Shown: positions 45,674 to 55,468 of the stretch, piece by piece | How the letters are laid out: each line of letters begins with the position of its first letter | Position numbering within the stretch: position 1 is the stretch's first letter | NCBI GenBank assembly: GCA_964517135.1 | Contig: CAZFBA010000017.1 | Location: 18,500-82,499, forward strand | Direction: 5' to 3' | Source of the DNA: CAZFBA01 sp964517135 | Lineage (GTDB): Bacteria > Cyanobacteriota > Vampirovibrionia > JBFMGH01 | Length of the DNA stretch: 64,000 bases | Notes under the pieces: generated by a model | What the model saw: the letters and a program-made list of their open reading frames with translations, nothing else | Database searches by the model: none | Told to the model about the DNA's origin: nothing | Program-made: the position numbers and the translations under genes

Positions 45674-46064
45674 TATAATCCCCCCAAATTTTTATGCCCA
45701 CACGTACATGATTAATCGTAATATAATATTTTCCTCTCATTCCCCCAATGTTATGTAAGAAATTTTTATCATTTTAATAATACTACGATTTAGAGTAGGT
45801 TAACATAAAAACATCTATTTTGCGATAGTTCGAAGAGAAAGAAAGGGGGTTTTGTAAAGAAATATAAACCAGTCTTATATACATTAAATATAAATATGCA
45901 CCATCTTAATAATAGAATTTTTGAGTTTTTGCTATGACTGCATTAAGGTAAAATTGTATAAGCAAATGCACAAATCTTAAATAAAATAGAAATAAGTTCA
46001 ATTTTTTTTATCGACAATAAAAATTCTAAATGTTTATACTATTTAATAAAGAGGAATCCTAACC
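45674..46064. other. 0.4-kb divergent intergenic region
   Basis: AT-rich gap between the peptidase gene and leuC, presumably carrying both promoters. No ORF, RNA gene or clear repeat was seen. Confidence 0.5.
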
Positions 46065-47342
46065 ATGATCAGACCAATGACAATCGTAGAAAAGATACTA
46101 GCACAACATTCTGAAAATAAAACCGTGTCTCCTGGCGATCTGGTGTTTGCAAAGGTGGATGTTATTCTTGCTAACGATATTACAGCACCGGTAGCGATAA
46201 AAGAATTTAATAAAATAGGGGTGGATAAAGTCTTTGATAACGAACGTATTGCCCTGATACCGGATCATTTTACCCCTAATAAAGATATAAAAGCAGCTAC
46301 TCAGGCTAAAATGGTCAGGGAATTTGCTCGAAAACATAACCTGAAGCACTACTATGAGGTAGGTCGTATGGGTATAGAGCATTCTTTGCTACCTGATAAA
46401 GGCATTGTTGGCCCCGGAGACGTAGTTATTGGCGCTGATAGTCATACCTGCACATACGGCGCAATTGGTGCCTTTAGTACGGGCGTTGGTTCTACTGATG
46501 TTGCTTCTGCTATGGCATTAGGCAAGGCCTGGTTTAAGGTTCCACCTACAATAAAGTTTATTTATAAAGGAAAACTTAACAAGTGGGTTACTGCTAAAGA
46601 TCTCATACTTCATACTATTGGCGATATAGGTGTTGATGGCGCCCTTTATAAAGCCATGGAATTGACAGGTGAGGTTATTGAAACCCTGTCTATCGACGGT
46701 AGAATAACTATGTGTAACATGGCCATCGAAGCAGGAGCCAAATGCGGCATTATTATACCGGATAAAATTACCGAAGAATACGTTAAAAATAGAACACTGA
46801 GAGATTATAAATTTTATACCAGTGACCCTGATGCAGAATATGAAAAAGTCATCGAATACGATTGTTCTCAAATTGAACCTACCGTAGCCTTTCCTCATCT
46901 GCCAGAGAACGCTAAACCAGTATCTCAGGCCAGTAATATTAAGATAGATCAGGTTGTAATAGGCAGTTGTACCAACGGTAGAATAGAAGATATGCGTCTG
47001 GCAGCTGAAATATTGAATAATAATAAGGTACATGAAGATGTCAGGCTAATTGTGATACCTGCTACACAGGAAATATATATGCAGTGCGTTAATGAAGGCC
47101 TGACCCGCATCTTTGTCGAAGCCGGAGCAGCCTTTAGCACGCCAACCTGTGGCCCTTGTCTTGGTGGCCATATGGGCATACTTGCAGCAGAAGAAAGAGC
47201 AATATCAACAACTAACAGAAACTTTGTTGGCAGAATGGGTGACCCATCATCTGAAGTATATCTTGCCAGCCCGGCAGTTGCAGCTGCTAGTGCTATAACA
47301 GGTAAAATAACTCATCCAGCTGAGATTATGGCTAAAGTCTAG
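46065..47342 (+). CDS. leuC: 3-isopropylmalate dehydratase large subunit
   Basis: 425 aa, the length of the shorter LeuC/homoaconitase-type large subunit rather than the ~466-aa E. coli form. The 4Fe-4S cysteines are in VIGSCTNGRIEDMRLAAEIL and STPTCGPCLGGHMGIL, and DSHTCTYGAIGAFSTGVGST is the conserved substrate loop. It isomerises 2- to 3-isopropylmalate in leucine synthesis together with LeuD. leuD, leuA and leuB are not adjacent here, which is unusual. GAGG lies 10-12 nt before ATG 46065. Homoaconitase or methylthioalkylmalate isomerase activity is an alternative in this subfamily. Confidence 0.93.
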   Translation: MIRPMTIVEKILAQHSENKTVSPGDLVFAKVDVILANDITAPVAIKEFNKIGVDKVFDNERIALIPDHFTPNKDIKAATQAKMVREFARKHNLKHYYEVGRMGIEHSLLPDKGIVGPGDVVIGADSHTCTYGAIGAFSTGVGSTDVASAMALGKAWFKVPPTIKFIYKGKLNKWVTAKDLILHTIGDIGVDGALYKAMELTGEVIETLSIDGRITMCNMAIEAGAKCGIIIPDKITEEYVKNRTLRDYKFYTSDPDAEYEKVIEYDCSQIEPTVAFPHLPENAKPVSQASNIKIDQVVIGSCTNGRIEDMRLAAEILNNNKVHEDVRLIVIPATQEIYMQCVNEGLTRIFVEAGAAFSTPTCGPCLGGHMGILAAEERAISTTNRNFVGRMGDPSSEVYLASPAVAAASAITGKITHPAEIMAKV

Positions 47343-47366
47343 CCTGAATTTATTATAAAAGAATTG

Positions 47367-47398
47367 AAAAAAGGCCTGATTTAATAAATTTTCAGGCC
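47367..47398 (-). terminator. Terminator of the Cys-rich miniprotein gene
   Basis: GGCCTGA (47373-47379) / TCAGGCC (47392-47398); six T follow on the minus strand. It may also stop leuC transcripts. Confidence 0.65.
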
Positions 47399-47492
47399 AT
47401 TCACAAACTATAGTGAACAAATAATTTTCTAAACGTCTTTAAAATACGTTTACTATAACTATCCTTCCAAAAAAACTTATTTATAGAGGTTT

Positions 47493-47687
47493 TTAGCCTC
47501 TAAAATCAATTTGCTTGCCCTGATCTGCCTTCTTGCCACAGCATCCACAACCTTTACAGCCTTCACAACCGCCTTTAGGCTTTTCTATGTGACCAAGAAA
47601 GCTCATTTCTGGTTTTTGAGCCTCTGCCTTTGAAAATGGCATTTGGGCCTTTACGTTTTGAACTAAATTTGTTACTGGATTTGCCAT
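47493..47687 (-). CDS. Cysteine-rich miniprotein
   Basis: 64 aa. The N-terminal half is polar (ANPVTNLVQNVKAQMPFSKA) and includes EMSFLGHIEKP. The C-terminal half has five cysteines in a Gly-rich cluster, CEGCKGCGCCGKK, which could bind a metal ion. CAGGGGGAT lies ahead of ATG 47687 and a terminator follows, so it is almost certainly expressed. No family recognised; metallothionein-like or metal-sensing roles are possible but unproven. Confidence 0.75.
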   Translation of the reverse strand: MANPVTNLVQNVKAQMPFSKAEAQKPEMSFLGHIEKPKGGCEGCKGCGCCGKKADQGKQIDFRG

Positions 47688-48204
47688 AAAATTGATCCCC
47701 CTGATTGAATAATCTCAATATGTTTTAAGGATGCTAAAAATAATATTTGATATACAGACAATAATTCTTTTACAAATCTTATAATCAGAAAATCTTATTG
47801 ATAATAATAGTCATTACAACAATACATTATCCCGAATTATTCATCAATTTACAGTCTATTTATTCTAGAGGGTTTAAAAGATGTATTCTTTAGACATCAA
47901 TTTCTATAACTGTTTCAGGTCAATTTATTAATAGTTAATGAATTAAATGGGTTATAAATCTCTTTGTCGACAATATGAAAAACTCTCTATTTATAGTATC
48001 CTTAAATATATTAGTAACTATATAAAAATATCAGACAGTTTTATTTTGTTTCTTTAATTTAACTTACTGTAAAATTTTCTAATCCTTAACAGATATTATG
48101 ACAGGTTTTAATACATCTAAATAAAATCTTTTAACGGACATCAGTGATTTTGTTTTATAATTGTATAATATTCATTTTGAATCATTAAAAGGGTTTTAGT
48201 AATA
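47688..48204. other. 0.5-kb gap without a visible gene
   Basis: Very AT-rich. Two TATAAT boxes (48156-48161 and 48164-48169) may belong to the response-regulator promoter, but no matching -35 was found. Confidence 0.45.
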
Positions 48205-48660
48205 ATGGTATCTGAAGACAAAGTATCCAAAAAATATACAGTACTCGTAGTAGATGATGAACCTGAAAATGTCAAGTTTTTACAGAGAACATTGAGAAAA
48301 AATTATAATGTTGTTGGCAAATATAGCCCGTTTGAAGCTCTGGAATATCTGAAAGAAACCTATGATGACGTTGCACTTATTATCAGTGACCAGAGAATGC
48401 CTGATATGACAGGCACAGAGTTTATGGCAAAATCAATCGAAAGTCACCCCTATACTGTTAAGGTTCTTTTAACAGGTTACACCGATATAGAGGCAATGAT
48501 TGACGCCATTAACAGGTGTGAATTATTCTATTATGTAAACAAACCCTGGGATCCTTCACAGGTGCATGAAGTTGCTGAAAAGGCTATTGAACGTTATGAA
48601 CTTAATTTGCTCAAGAATTATTATTATTTTACTCATCATAAGCAAAAAAACAAAGAATAA
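48205..48660 (+). CDS. Single-domain response regulator
   Basis: 151 aa, a CheY-like receiver with only a short helical tail. Acidic pocket at Asp17/Asp18 (VLVVDDEP), phospho-acceptor Asp62 (IISDQRMPDMTG), Thr90 (KVLLTGYTD) and Lys113 (YVNKPWDPSQ) are all present. The QRMP and KPW forms resemble receivers of RpfG/HD-GYP-type regulators, but no output domain follows. It therefore acts through protein contacts. No histidine kinase is adjacent. Confidence 0.92.
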   Translation: MVSEDKVSKKYTVLVVDDEPENVKFLQRTLRKNYNVVGKYSPFEALEYLKETYDDVALIISDQRMPDMTGTEFMAKSIESHPYTVKVLLTGYTDIEAMIDAINRCELFYYVNKPWDPSQVHEVAEKAIERYELNLLKNYYYFTHHKQKNKE

Positions 48661-48868
48661 TGCTTTTTATAGGCCATAAGACTGTTTGGGTTATCTGCAA
48701 AAAATACTCTGCTAAAGGTTTTTTGCAAATTAATTTGGTCTGAAGGTCTGCTTTAAATGTTAAAATCAATTTCAGAATCGATTTTTGTGTTTTAATAGGT
48801 TTAGAATAATTATCAATCGGCTACCAGTAATATATCTCTCGATAAAGTAACCAGTGGAAAGGTGGGCT

Positions 48869-49876
48869 ATGAAGAAACAAATTACTTTAATATTCATCAT
48901 AAGTATGATGATAGTACTAATAATGCCGCTTAATGCTTATTCAAAACAAGAAACCAGGCAGGAAGACCTTCCTGAAAATAAGACATTGGAGACAAAACCA
49001 CCTCAAAGTGCAGAATATTATAAGAACCAGGGCAATAAATATTTTCAAGAAGGTGATCTGGCAAAAGCAAGAGAAAATTATGACAGAGCGTTGCTTGTTG
49101 AACCAGATAATTTCAAAGTTTTACATAATGTCGGGGTAGTTTATTTAAGAGAAGATAACTACGATATGGCTATTGAATATTTTGAAAAGGCTTTAAATAT
49201 AAAAGATGATGATGTAGAAATACACAATAAGCTTGCCTATAGCTATATTGAAAAAGGTGACATAGATAAAGCAATAGAATCATTTGAGAAAAGCTTATCA
49301 CTTGATTCTGAAAATGACTTTGCTCTCTTTACCCTGGGGTTTTTATATAAAGAAAGTGGCAATTATGAAAGGGCAATAGAAACACTTAATAAAGCTATTG
49401 CTAATAACCCACTTGAAAGTCGTCTTTATAGTGAGCTGGGTTCGGTATATTATGCCTTAAATAACTTTGATGAAGCTATTAATACACTTAACAAAGCACT
49501 TTCCTTAAATAGTGATGATGCTTTTGCTTATTATTACTCAGGTTTGTCTTATGCAAAAAAGAAAGAGTTCCTTAAAGCTATTGAAATGCTTAACAAGTCA
49601 ATTGCCCTTGATGATAAGAACTTTGATGCTTATAAGCGTGTTGGGTTTCTTTATTATGAAGCTGAAAACTATGATAATGCTTTAAATAACCTTGAAAAAG
49701 CAGCAGAACTTAACCCCGAAGATGTTGATACACTTGTAGGTATTGGCGTTTGCTATATAAAAAAAGATAATAATCAGAAAGCACTTGAGATTTATAATAA
49801 AGCTAGATTACTCAGCCCTGATAATGGCTTTATACAGATGAAAATTAATCTTCTTGAAAAAGAAGTCAATAAATAA
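48869..49876 (+). CDS. Exported TPR-repeat protein
   Basis: 335 aa from ATG 48869, supported by GGAAAGGTGG just upstream; an in-frame GTG at 48854 would precede the ribosome site. Signal peptide (cleavage near NAYSK) then eight consecutive TPRs of 34 residues spanning ~55-330 (for example NYDMAIEYFEKALNIKDDDV, NFDEAINTLNKALSLNSDDA). A pure TPR solenoid in the periplasm usually organises envelope complexes. It is convergent with the methyltransferase gene, only 8 nt apart. Confidence 0.85.
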   Translation: MKKQITLIFIISMMIVLIMPLNAYSKQETRQEDLPENKTLETKPPQSAEYYKNQGNKYFQEGDLAKARENYDRALLVEPDNFKVLHNVGVVYLREDNYDMAIEYFEKALNIKDDDVEIHNKLAYSYIEKGDIDKAIESFEKSLSLDSENDFALFTLGFLYKESGNYERAIETLNKAIANNPLESRLYSELGSVYYALNNFDEAINTLNKALSLNSDDAFAYYYSGLSYAKKKEFLKAIEMLNKSIALDDKNFDAYKRVGFLYYEAENYDNALNNLEKAAELNPEDVDTLVGIGVCYIKKDNNQKALEIYNKARLLSPDNGFIQMKINLLEKEVNK

Positions 49877-49884
49877 TGAAAATG

Positions 49885-50613
49885 TTATTCTTTATGTTCT
49901 AACTGGCCTGTTTTTCTAAATGTAACAATCAGGTATGTCCCAAAACAGGCTAATTTGCTGTGCTGTAGTTTGTTATCAATATGCTTAATAACTGCTGATA
50001 AAACAGGAACACTATAAAGAAAGTTAAATATACCTGCAATAATTAGCCCCTCAGTTTTTTCAATAACTAAATCTTCAGGTAAATAACTCTTTATAAGCTT
50101 TAAGTCGTCATATCGTATATATCCGCTGTTAAGCTGATTTTTTTTACCTGGCTTAAGTTTATTTAGAAAATACCTGATACACCTGGAATTGTAAAATTCT
50201 AACTTTAAGAGTCCTCCAGGTTTTGTAACTCTTGAAAACTCTTTTATAACTTCTGTTACATTTTCTGTATAAGGTAAAAGCTTAAAAGAATAGACAAGAT
50301 CAAAATAATTATCCTCATAAGGTAACTTATCAGGCGGTGCTTGCTGAACGTTAAGCCCTTTATTTCTTGCCAGTGATAATTTTTTGTCTGATGAATCTGT
50401 TCCGTGAGCTTCTTTTGCTATCGTTGATACAGGAAACAATATAATTCCTGTTCCACAACCGGCTTCAAGTACTATTTGATCATAAACAAAACCTACTATA
50501 CTGGCCACTTCAAGCTCATCGACCAGTATATGATATCTGTCATGTCGCTGTTGCTCATATGTCTCCGAGAAAAACTCGTTAAGCTGATTGCCTACACCCA
50601 AATTATCTGTCAT
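49885..50613 (-). CDS. SAM-dependent methyltransferase
   Basis: 242 aa. Class I methyltransferase fold with motif I VLEAGCGTGIILFPVSTIAK, motif II GTDSSDKKLSLAR and motif IV/post-I YFDLVYSFKLLPYTENVTEV, KPGGLLKLEFY. ATG 50613 (AGGAA upstream) overlaps the preceding glycosyltransferase gene by 11 nt, so the two are coupled; an ATG at 50652 would lengthen the overlap. It probably methylates a surface glycan or lipid intermediate, inferred from that coupling. The C-terminal part contains a hydrophobic helix (IAGIFNFLYSVPVLSAVI). Confidence 0.88.
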   Translation of the reverse strand: MTDNLGVGNQLNEFFSETYEQQRHDRYHILVDELEVASIVGFVYDQIVLEAGCGTGIILFPVSTIAKEAHGTDSSDKKLSLARNKGLNVQQAPPDKLPYEDNYFDLVYSFKLLPYTENVTEVIKEFSRVTKPGGLLKLEFYNSRCIRYFLNKLKPGKKNQLNSGYIRYDDLKLIKSYLPEDLVIEKTEGLIIAGIFNFLYSVPVLSAVIKHIDNKLQHSKLACFGTYLIVTFRKTGQLEHKE

Positions 50614-51730
50614 AAAGGAATTCCTGGTAAAGTTTTTCATACTCACAGGCAATAAATTGCATATTGAAACGTTTTTCTATTATATCTCTGCTTATTTCAC
50701 CCCTGTTTTTACAGAGTTCTTCAGAGTCTATAAGATTAATAATTCTTCTGGTTATTGAAGTTACATCATCAGGATCCAGTACAAATTCTTTATCATCAAC
50801 TATAACCTCATCTAAAGGACTGGCATTACTCAGTATAATTGGCTTTGAAAAAGCCATTGCTTCCAGCAATATCAGTGGAATATCTACTTTACTAAAGAGT
50901 GCCTTCACCGGAAACAAGAATACATCTGCGGCCTGAAGAACTTCATACATATCTTCAACCTGATTAAATATTCTTACATACTTTTCAATACCCAGATCAA
51001 TTATATATTGCCGTAATTCGGTTTCTTTCAGTCTGGTTTCCTCTGAAAAACTGCGAAAAGTAAGTATGTATCTTACATCAGGGTATCTGCTTACAACCGG
51101 AGGAATAGTTTCTATGACTCCTTTAGCAGTGTTTGAAAAGTCATAATCTCCAGGATACATAACAATAAAGTTATTCGAAAGGTTATGCCTGGCCTTAAAA
51201 TCAGATTCTTTTAACTTACTTTGTTCTATTTCTTCAAGGTCAACACCGGGATTAATTTTAACAATATTCTCAAAGCCTTCTTCAGCAAGAGTTTTATAAG
51301 TATGATCTGACAAAACAAGTGTTTTACTGGCAAAAAGCAAATGTTTTATAGGTTTTAAATTAATCGGTGTACGTGTTACAGTCTGGATAGTAGGCTTGTT
51401 TTTAAGACCCGTAAGATGTTTTAAAACTATTGATGACTTAACATTAGGAGTAAATATAAAATGGAAAAGATCAATCTTCTTCCTAGCTGTTATCAGGTGA
51501 AAAAGAGCCTGCAAATCTTCAGGAATAGATGGGGTATAATCTTTTGGTGTCTGATAAATATCCTCACTGATAACATTGGCCTTCTTAAACTTATATCCTT
51601 TTGGTGTAAGTATTTGAAATCTAACGTTATTAACATAATTAATAATGTTTTTAGCCAGGTTTTTTGTGCCATCCTGCCAGGGTGGTGATATTGGTTTAGA
51701 TACTATAAGAACGTTTCTGGTTTTTTTCAT
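50603..51730 (-). CDS. Glycosyltransferase, GT4 family (GT-B fold)
   Basis: 375 aa. The N-terminal half starts VLIVSKPISPPWQDGTKNLA, the glycine-containing acceptor site. The C-terminal half has IVMYPGDYDFSNTAKGVIET, the donor-site DVFLFPVKALFSKVDIPLIL and LEAMAFSKPIILSN, i.e. the GT4 E-x7-E-type motif region, although the first Glu of the motif appears replaced. Retaining transfer from a nucleotide sugar onto a surface glycan is likely. Coupled to the downstream methyltransferase. First gene of that unit. Confidence 0.88.
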   Translation of the reverse strand: MKKTRNVLIVSKPISPPWQDGTKNLAKNIINYVNNVRFQILTPKGYKFKKANVISEDIYQTPKDYTPSIPEDLQALFHLITARKKIDLFHFIFTPNVKSSIVLKHLTGLKNKPTIQTVTRTPINLKPIKHLLFASKTLVLSDHTYKTLAEEGFENIVKINPGVDLEEIEQSKLKESDFKARHNLSNNFIVMYPGDYDFSNTAKGVIETIPPVVSRYPDVRYILTFRSFSEETRLKETELRQYIIDLGIEKYVRIFNQVEDMYEVLQAADVFLFPVKALFSKVDIPLILLEAMAFSKPIILSNASPLDEVIVDDKEFVLDPDDVTSITRRIINLIDSEELCKNRGEISRDIIEKRFNMQFIACEYEKLYQEFLYDR

Positions 51731-51993
51731 AGCAATTCAGGTTTAAAACTATATACTATTCATAAAATCATTTTTTAATTTGTGCAAGTTTATAATGAAA
51801 AACAATAATTTTTAGCAATGTTTTTTAAAGGAAACCACAAATACAGCAACCTTTAACAGGAGGATTGTTTTCAAAAGCCTGCAATAATAGCTATTATTAA
51901 CTCAAAGGGCTGCTAAAAGTATTTGGGCAGTGAAAAACGGCCTGCCTATTTTTAAGTTCATTTGTAAACGAATAATGAAGGCTCTTAGCAGAT

Positions 51994-53064
51994 TTATGAA
52001 CCGCCAAGCTTGATGAAACCCCATTTACTGCCTTTATTAACGACAGCAACATTGTTATTAAAGCTAAAGACGGTATTATATTCTGGCTTAATAATAAGTT
52101 CGCCGTTTGAATCAATGTATCCATATTTATCGCCTGTAAACTTACTTATTTTAACAGCAGAAAAACCACAATTAAAGTTATAAGCATCTTTAAAGGCTGG
52201 TTTAATTTTGATATTACCTTTAATATCAATAAAACCATATTTTGTACCTGTAAAAGATCGTGTTTGAATTCTGGCAAGACCCTCTGAAAATTCTGAAGCA
52301 TCCTCAAATAGAGGTTTTATGATAATATTACCATTTTTATCCAGATAACCCCAGTGTTTATCTTTTTTAAAAGGTGCCAGTCCTTCAGAGAAAGATAAAA
52401 TAGTATCATATTCAGGCTTAATAATTATATTTCCTGATTTATCTATAAGTCCCCATTTGTTTTTAACTTTTATGCGGGCAGTTTCATTTTTATAAGATGA
52501 GACAAAGTCAAATCGTGGTTCAATTACAAAGGTTCCTGTTTTGTCTATGAAGCCTACTTTGTTGTTTATACTGGCTCCGGCCAAACCTTCAGAGAAGTTA
52601 GCAGCATAATTAAAGGCTGGTGGTATTACTGCATTGCCTTTAATATCAAGATAACCCCATTTGCCGTTATGTTTAATCCTTCCCATACCTTCATAGAATG
52701 GTTCTGCAACTTCGAAGAAATTGTTTATCAAAAAATTTCCACTTTTATCAATGTATCCACACTGGTTATTAATTATTACAACAGCAAAATTGTTTTTAAA
52801 GCATCTGGCAATATCAAAAATTGGCTGGATTATTTCGTTTCCTCCGGGGTCGATGAAGCCATATTGATGTTCTTTTTCTATGGCAGCAAGTCCTTCAGAG
52901 AACCCAAATGCATGATTATATCTTGGTTGTATGGGCATTTCGCCATTAGTATTAATAAATCCCCATTTACTGCCGATTTTTACAGCAGCGAGACCTTCAT
53001 AAAATTCGTCCAGCCAATCATATTCAAGTTTTGAAGTGACGTTAACGTTTTGTTTTTCTTGCAT
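51994..53064 (-). CDS. WG-repeat protein 1
   Basis: 356 aa, no signal peptide. It is made of about twelve WG (KWG) repeats of the form WGFINTNGEMPIQPRYNHAF followed by FSEGLA; the whole chain is accounted for by them. WG repeats are beta-hairpin modules of unknown function, common in bacterial surface and effector-like proteins. Lies upstream-to-downstream in a three-gene minus-strand tandem with 53138 and 54407; the order is 54407, 53138, 51994 in the direction of transcription. Likely a repeat-binding scaffold. ATG 53064 has a weak ribosome site. Confidence 0.85.
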   Translation of the reverse strand: MQEKQNVNVTSKLEYDWLDEFYEGLAAVKIGSKWGFINTNGEMPIQPRYNHAFGFSEGLAAIEKEHQYGFIDPGGNEIIQPIFDIARCFKNNFAVVIINNQCGYIDKSGNFLINNFFEVAEPFYEGMGRIKHNGKWGYLDIKGNAVIPPAFNYAANFSEGLAGASINNKVGFIDKTGTFVIEPRFDFVSSYKNETARIKVKNKWGLIDKSGNIIIKPEYDTILSFSEGLAPFKKDKHWGYLDKNGNIIIKPLFEDASEFSEGLARIQTRSFTGTKYGFIDIKGNIKIKPAFKDAYNFNCGFSAVKISKFTGDKYGYIDSNGELIIKPEYNTVFSFNNNVAVVNKGSKWGFIKLGGS

Positions 53065-53137
53065 AAAGCTAATAACCTGATGGAAATATATTTATAAATA
53101 TATTTGGTAATATTACCATAAATGACAGAAAAATTTG

Positions 53138-54268
53138 TTATAATTTCTTTTTAAAACTTATGAACCCCCATTTGCCACCTGTCATTACAGCTGCCAGCCC
53201 TTCAGTATAGTTTATTGCTCTTTCAAAGACAGGCTCAGAAAGAATTTCTCCGTCGTTATAAATGTAGCCCCAGAGATTTTCGCTTTTATAAATAGCTACA
53301 TTGTTAGAGAAAGTAGATATTTGGTCGAATTGAGGGTTGGTTATATAGTTACCTTTTTTGTCGATAATACCCCACTGGCCGGCCAGTTGAAATGGTGCAA
53401 CGCCATTAGAGAACTGCCAGGTAACGTCAAAGATTGGTTCAAAAAGCTTTTCGCCTTTTTTATTTATGTAAGTCCATTTTTCACCAATTTTTACATTTGC
53501 TATATCTTCAGAAAATCTACCTGCTGCGTTAAATGCAGGGTCTATTACCACCTTACCTGATTTTTCTACATAACCCCATTTACCGTTTAACTTAACAGCT
53601 GCAAGGCCTTCAGAAAACGGGCTGGCATCTTCATACTGTGGCTTAAGGATAACATTATTTTCTTTATCTTTATAACCCCACTTATTATCTTCATTAAAAG
53701 GTATAAGCCCTTCACTAAGCAGGAGTGATAGGCTTTTATCGGGTTTTATTATAAAATCACCATTGATATCAACAAAAGCATGACCGTCTTCTTTTGTTAC
53801 TACTGGTCCTGCTTCTTCAACAAAGGGTAGTGATAAAGCAAATTGAGGTTTGATAGCTATTTCACCTTTAGTATTTATATAACCCCAAGCATTATCCACA
53901 TTAACTGGCGCAAGACCATCAGAAAACTCAAGGGCTCCTTGAAATGAGGGTTCAATAACAAAATCACCTTTAGAATTAATAAAACCAAAAAGATTGTTTT
54001 TCTTTACTCTTGCCATTCCTTCACTAAAGATGCCTGAGTCTTCAAATTGGGGTTTTATTGCGTAGAACCATTGTTTATTATCTGGTTCGCTGGCTATTTC
54101 AGTTATTTTAGCAACATTATTAGTTGTCTTTTTGTCGTCTTTTAATAGCATTTCAGACATATTGTCAGATGAAGTTTTTACTGATTCTTCTTTTTGAGGT
54201 TTATAAATTATCAGAACGGTTGCAGCAATAATGAGAACCAGTAGTATTAAAAGTAATTTTCTTGTCAT
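53138..54268 (-). CDS. WG-repeat protein 2, membrane-anchored
   Basis: 376 aa. It begins with a hydrophobic segment (LLLILLVLIIAATVLIIY) and a Lys/Ser-rich spacer, then about eleven WG repeats (LFGFINSKGDFVIEPSFQGA, WGYINTKGEIAIKPQF). The N-terminus is an uncleaved anchor or signal, so repeats are probably outside the inner membrane, unlike the flanking cytosolic-looking paralogues. AAGGAG precedes ATG 54268. Middle gene of the tandem. Confidence 0.88.
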   Translation of the reverse strand: MTRKLLLILLVLIIAATVLIIYKPQKEESVKTSSDNMSEMLLKDDKKTTNNVAKITEIASEPDNKQWFYAIKPQFEDSGIFSEGMARVKKNNLFGFINSKGDFVIEPSFQGALEFSDGLAPVNVDNAWGYINTKGEIAIKPQFALSLPFVEEAGPVVTKEDGHAFVDINGDFIIKPDKSLSLLLSEGLIPFNEDNKWGYKDKENNVILKPQYEDASPFSEGLAAVKLNGKWGYVEKSGKVVIDPAFNAAGRFSEDIANVKIGEKWTYINKKGEKLFEPIFDVTWQFSNGVAPFQLAGQWGIIDKKGNYITNPQFDQISTFSNNVAIYKSENLWGYIYNDGEILSEPVFERAINYTEGLAAVMTGGKWGFISFKKKL

Positions 54269-54406
54269 AATAGCAAACTCCTTTTTTTAATCAATATAAA
54301 GATCTGTAAAAAGAGGTAATTAAACAAATTAAAACCATTGGAATTTTATAGGTTCCTCTGGTTTTGCTGTTTGGTCAAGCAATACCTCTATGGTTAAGTA
54401 TTAATT

Positions 54407-55348
54407 TCAAAGCAGATTGCCGTTAGTATCAATAAAAAAGTATGTATCATTTTTATATACAACTGCAAAGCCTTCAGAAAACTTTTCTACTTCTTCAAAT
54501 TGGGGGGGGATAACCATTTCTCCTGCTTTGTTGATAAAGCCGAATAGCCCGTTGACCTCAACGCTTGCCATTCCATTGCTAAAACAGTAGGTATATTCAT
54601 ATTCAGGTTCTATAATTATTTTTCCTGAGCGGTCGATGTAACCCCATTTATTGTTTATCATAGCTGGTGCAAGGTTTTCAGAAAATTCTTGAGCTGCTTC
54701 AAATTGTGGTTCAATAATATAGTCACCATTGAGACTTATAAAACCATATTTATCATTGACTTTAACAAGTGCAGTCCCTTCGTAAAAGTCAGAGGCAAAT
54801 TCAAATTTAGGTTCTATGAGATAGTTGCCCTGTTTGTTTATAAAAGTAATTTTTTCTTTGCGAGCCAGTAGAGACTTTGTCTTAACGACAGCAAACCCCT
54901 GTTTAAACTGTGCCGCAAAGGTAAAGCGTGGTTTGATTTCGTATTGTCCGTCTTTATTGATGTATCCCCATTTATTTTTTTCCATTACAGAAGCAAGGCC
55001 TTCAGAGAAAGCTTCAAGAGTAACAAACTTTTTGTCGAAGGCTTTATTTCCATTTTTATCAATGAAAACATATTCATTATCTCCCAGGGCGACAGCGGCC
55101 ATACCTTCTGAGAAGATCAATGCATATTCATAAGTAGGCGGTATAGCTATATTACCTTTTTTATCAATATATCCATATTTATCATGTTCTTCAAATACTG
55201 CCAGACCTTCAGAAAAGTCACCTGTAAAATTGAATTTTGGTTCAATGACAAAGTTTCCTGTTTTATCAATAAAGCCAAAGCTGTCGTTCTTTTGCACACA
55301 GGCCAGTCCTTCGTGAAAACCGCTGGCATATTTAAATTCTAAAGTCAT
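54407..55348 (-). CDS. WG-repeat protein 3
   Basis: 313 aa composed of about ten WG-type repeats (SFGFIDKTGNFVIEPKFNF, KYGYIDKKGNIAIPPTYEYA) from the first residue to the last; no signal peptide. GAGAG precedes ATG 55348. First gene transcribed in the tandem of three. Repeats of all three genes are similar enough to suggest local duplication followed by change of localisation. Confidence 0.86.
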   Translation of the reverse strand: MTLEFKYASGFHEGLACVQKNDSFGFIDKTGNFVIEPKFNFTGDFSEGLAVFEEHDKYGYIDKKGNIAIPPTYEYALIFSEGMAAVALGDNEYVFIDKNGNKAFDKKFVTLEAFSEGLASVMEKNKWGYINKDGQYEIKPRFTFAAQFKQGFAVVKTKSLLARKEKITFINKQGNYLIEPKFEFASDFYEGTALVKVNDKYGFISLNGDYIIEPQFEAAQEFSENLAPAMINNKWGYIDRSGKIIIEPEYEYTYCFSNGMASVEVNGLFGFINKAGEMVIPPQFEEVEKFSEGFAVVYKNDTYFFIDTNGNLL

Positions 55349-55468
55349 AGAGCTCTCTTTCTTTTGTTAATTATAGTATTAGTTTAATGAATAGTGTTTC
55401 ATTTCGTCAATAGTAAAAACTGAAGCCGTTTTTTAAGGTAGTTTTTTCGTCAATAAATTTCATTATTA

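Noticed and set aside
46518..47033. 171-codon minus-strand ORF within leuC
   Set aside because: Antisense to a strongly conserved enzyme gene.
51897..52124. 75-codon ORF overlapping the 3' end of WG-repeat gene 1
   Set aside because: Same strand, other frame; only the WG frame shows repeats and coding pattern.
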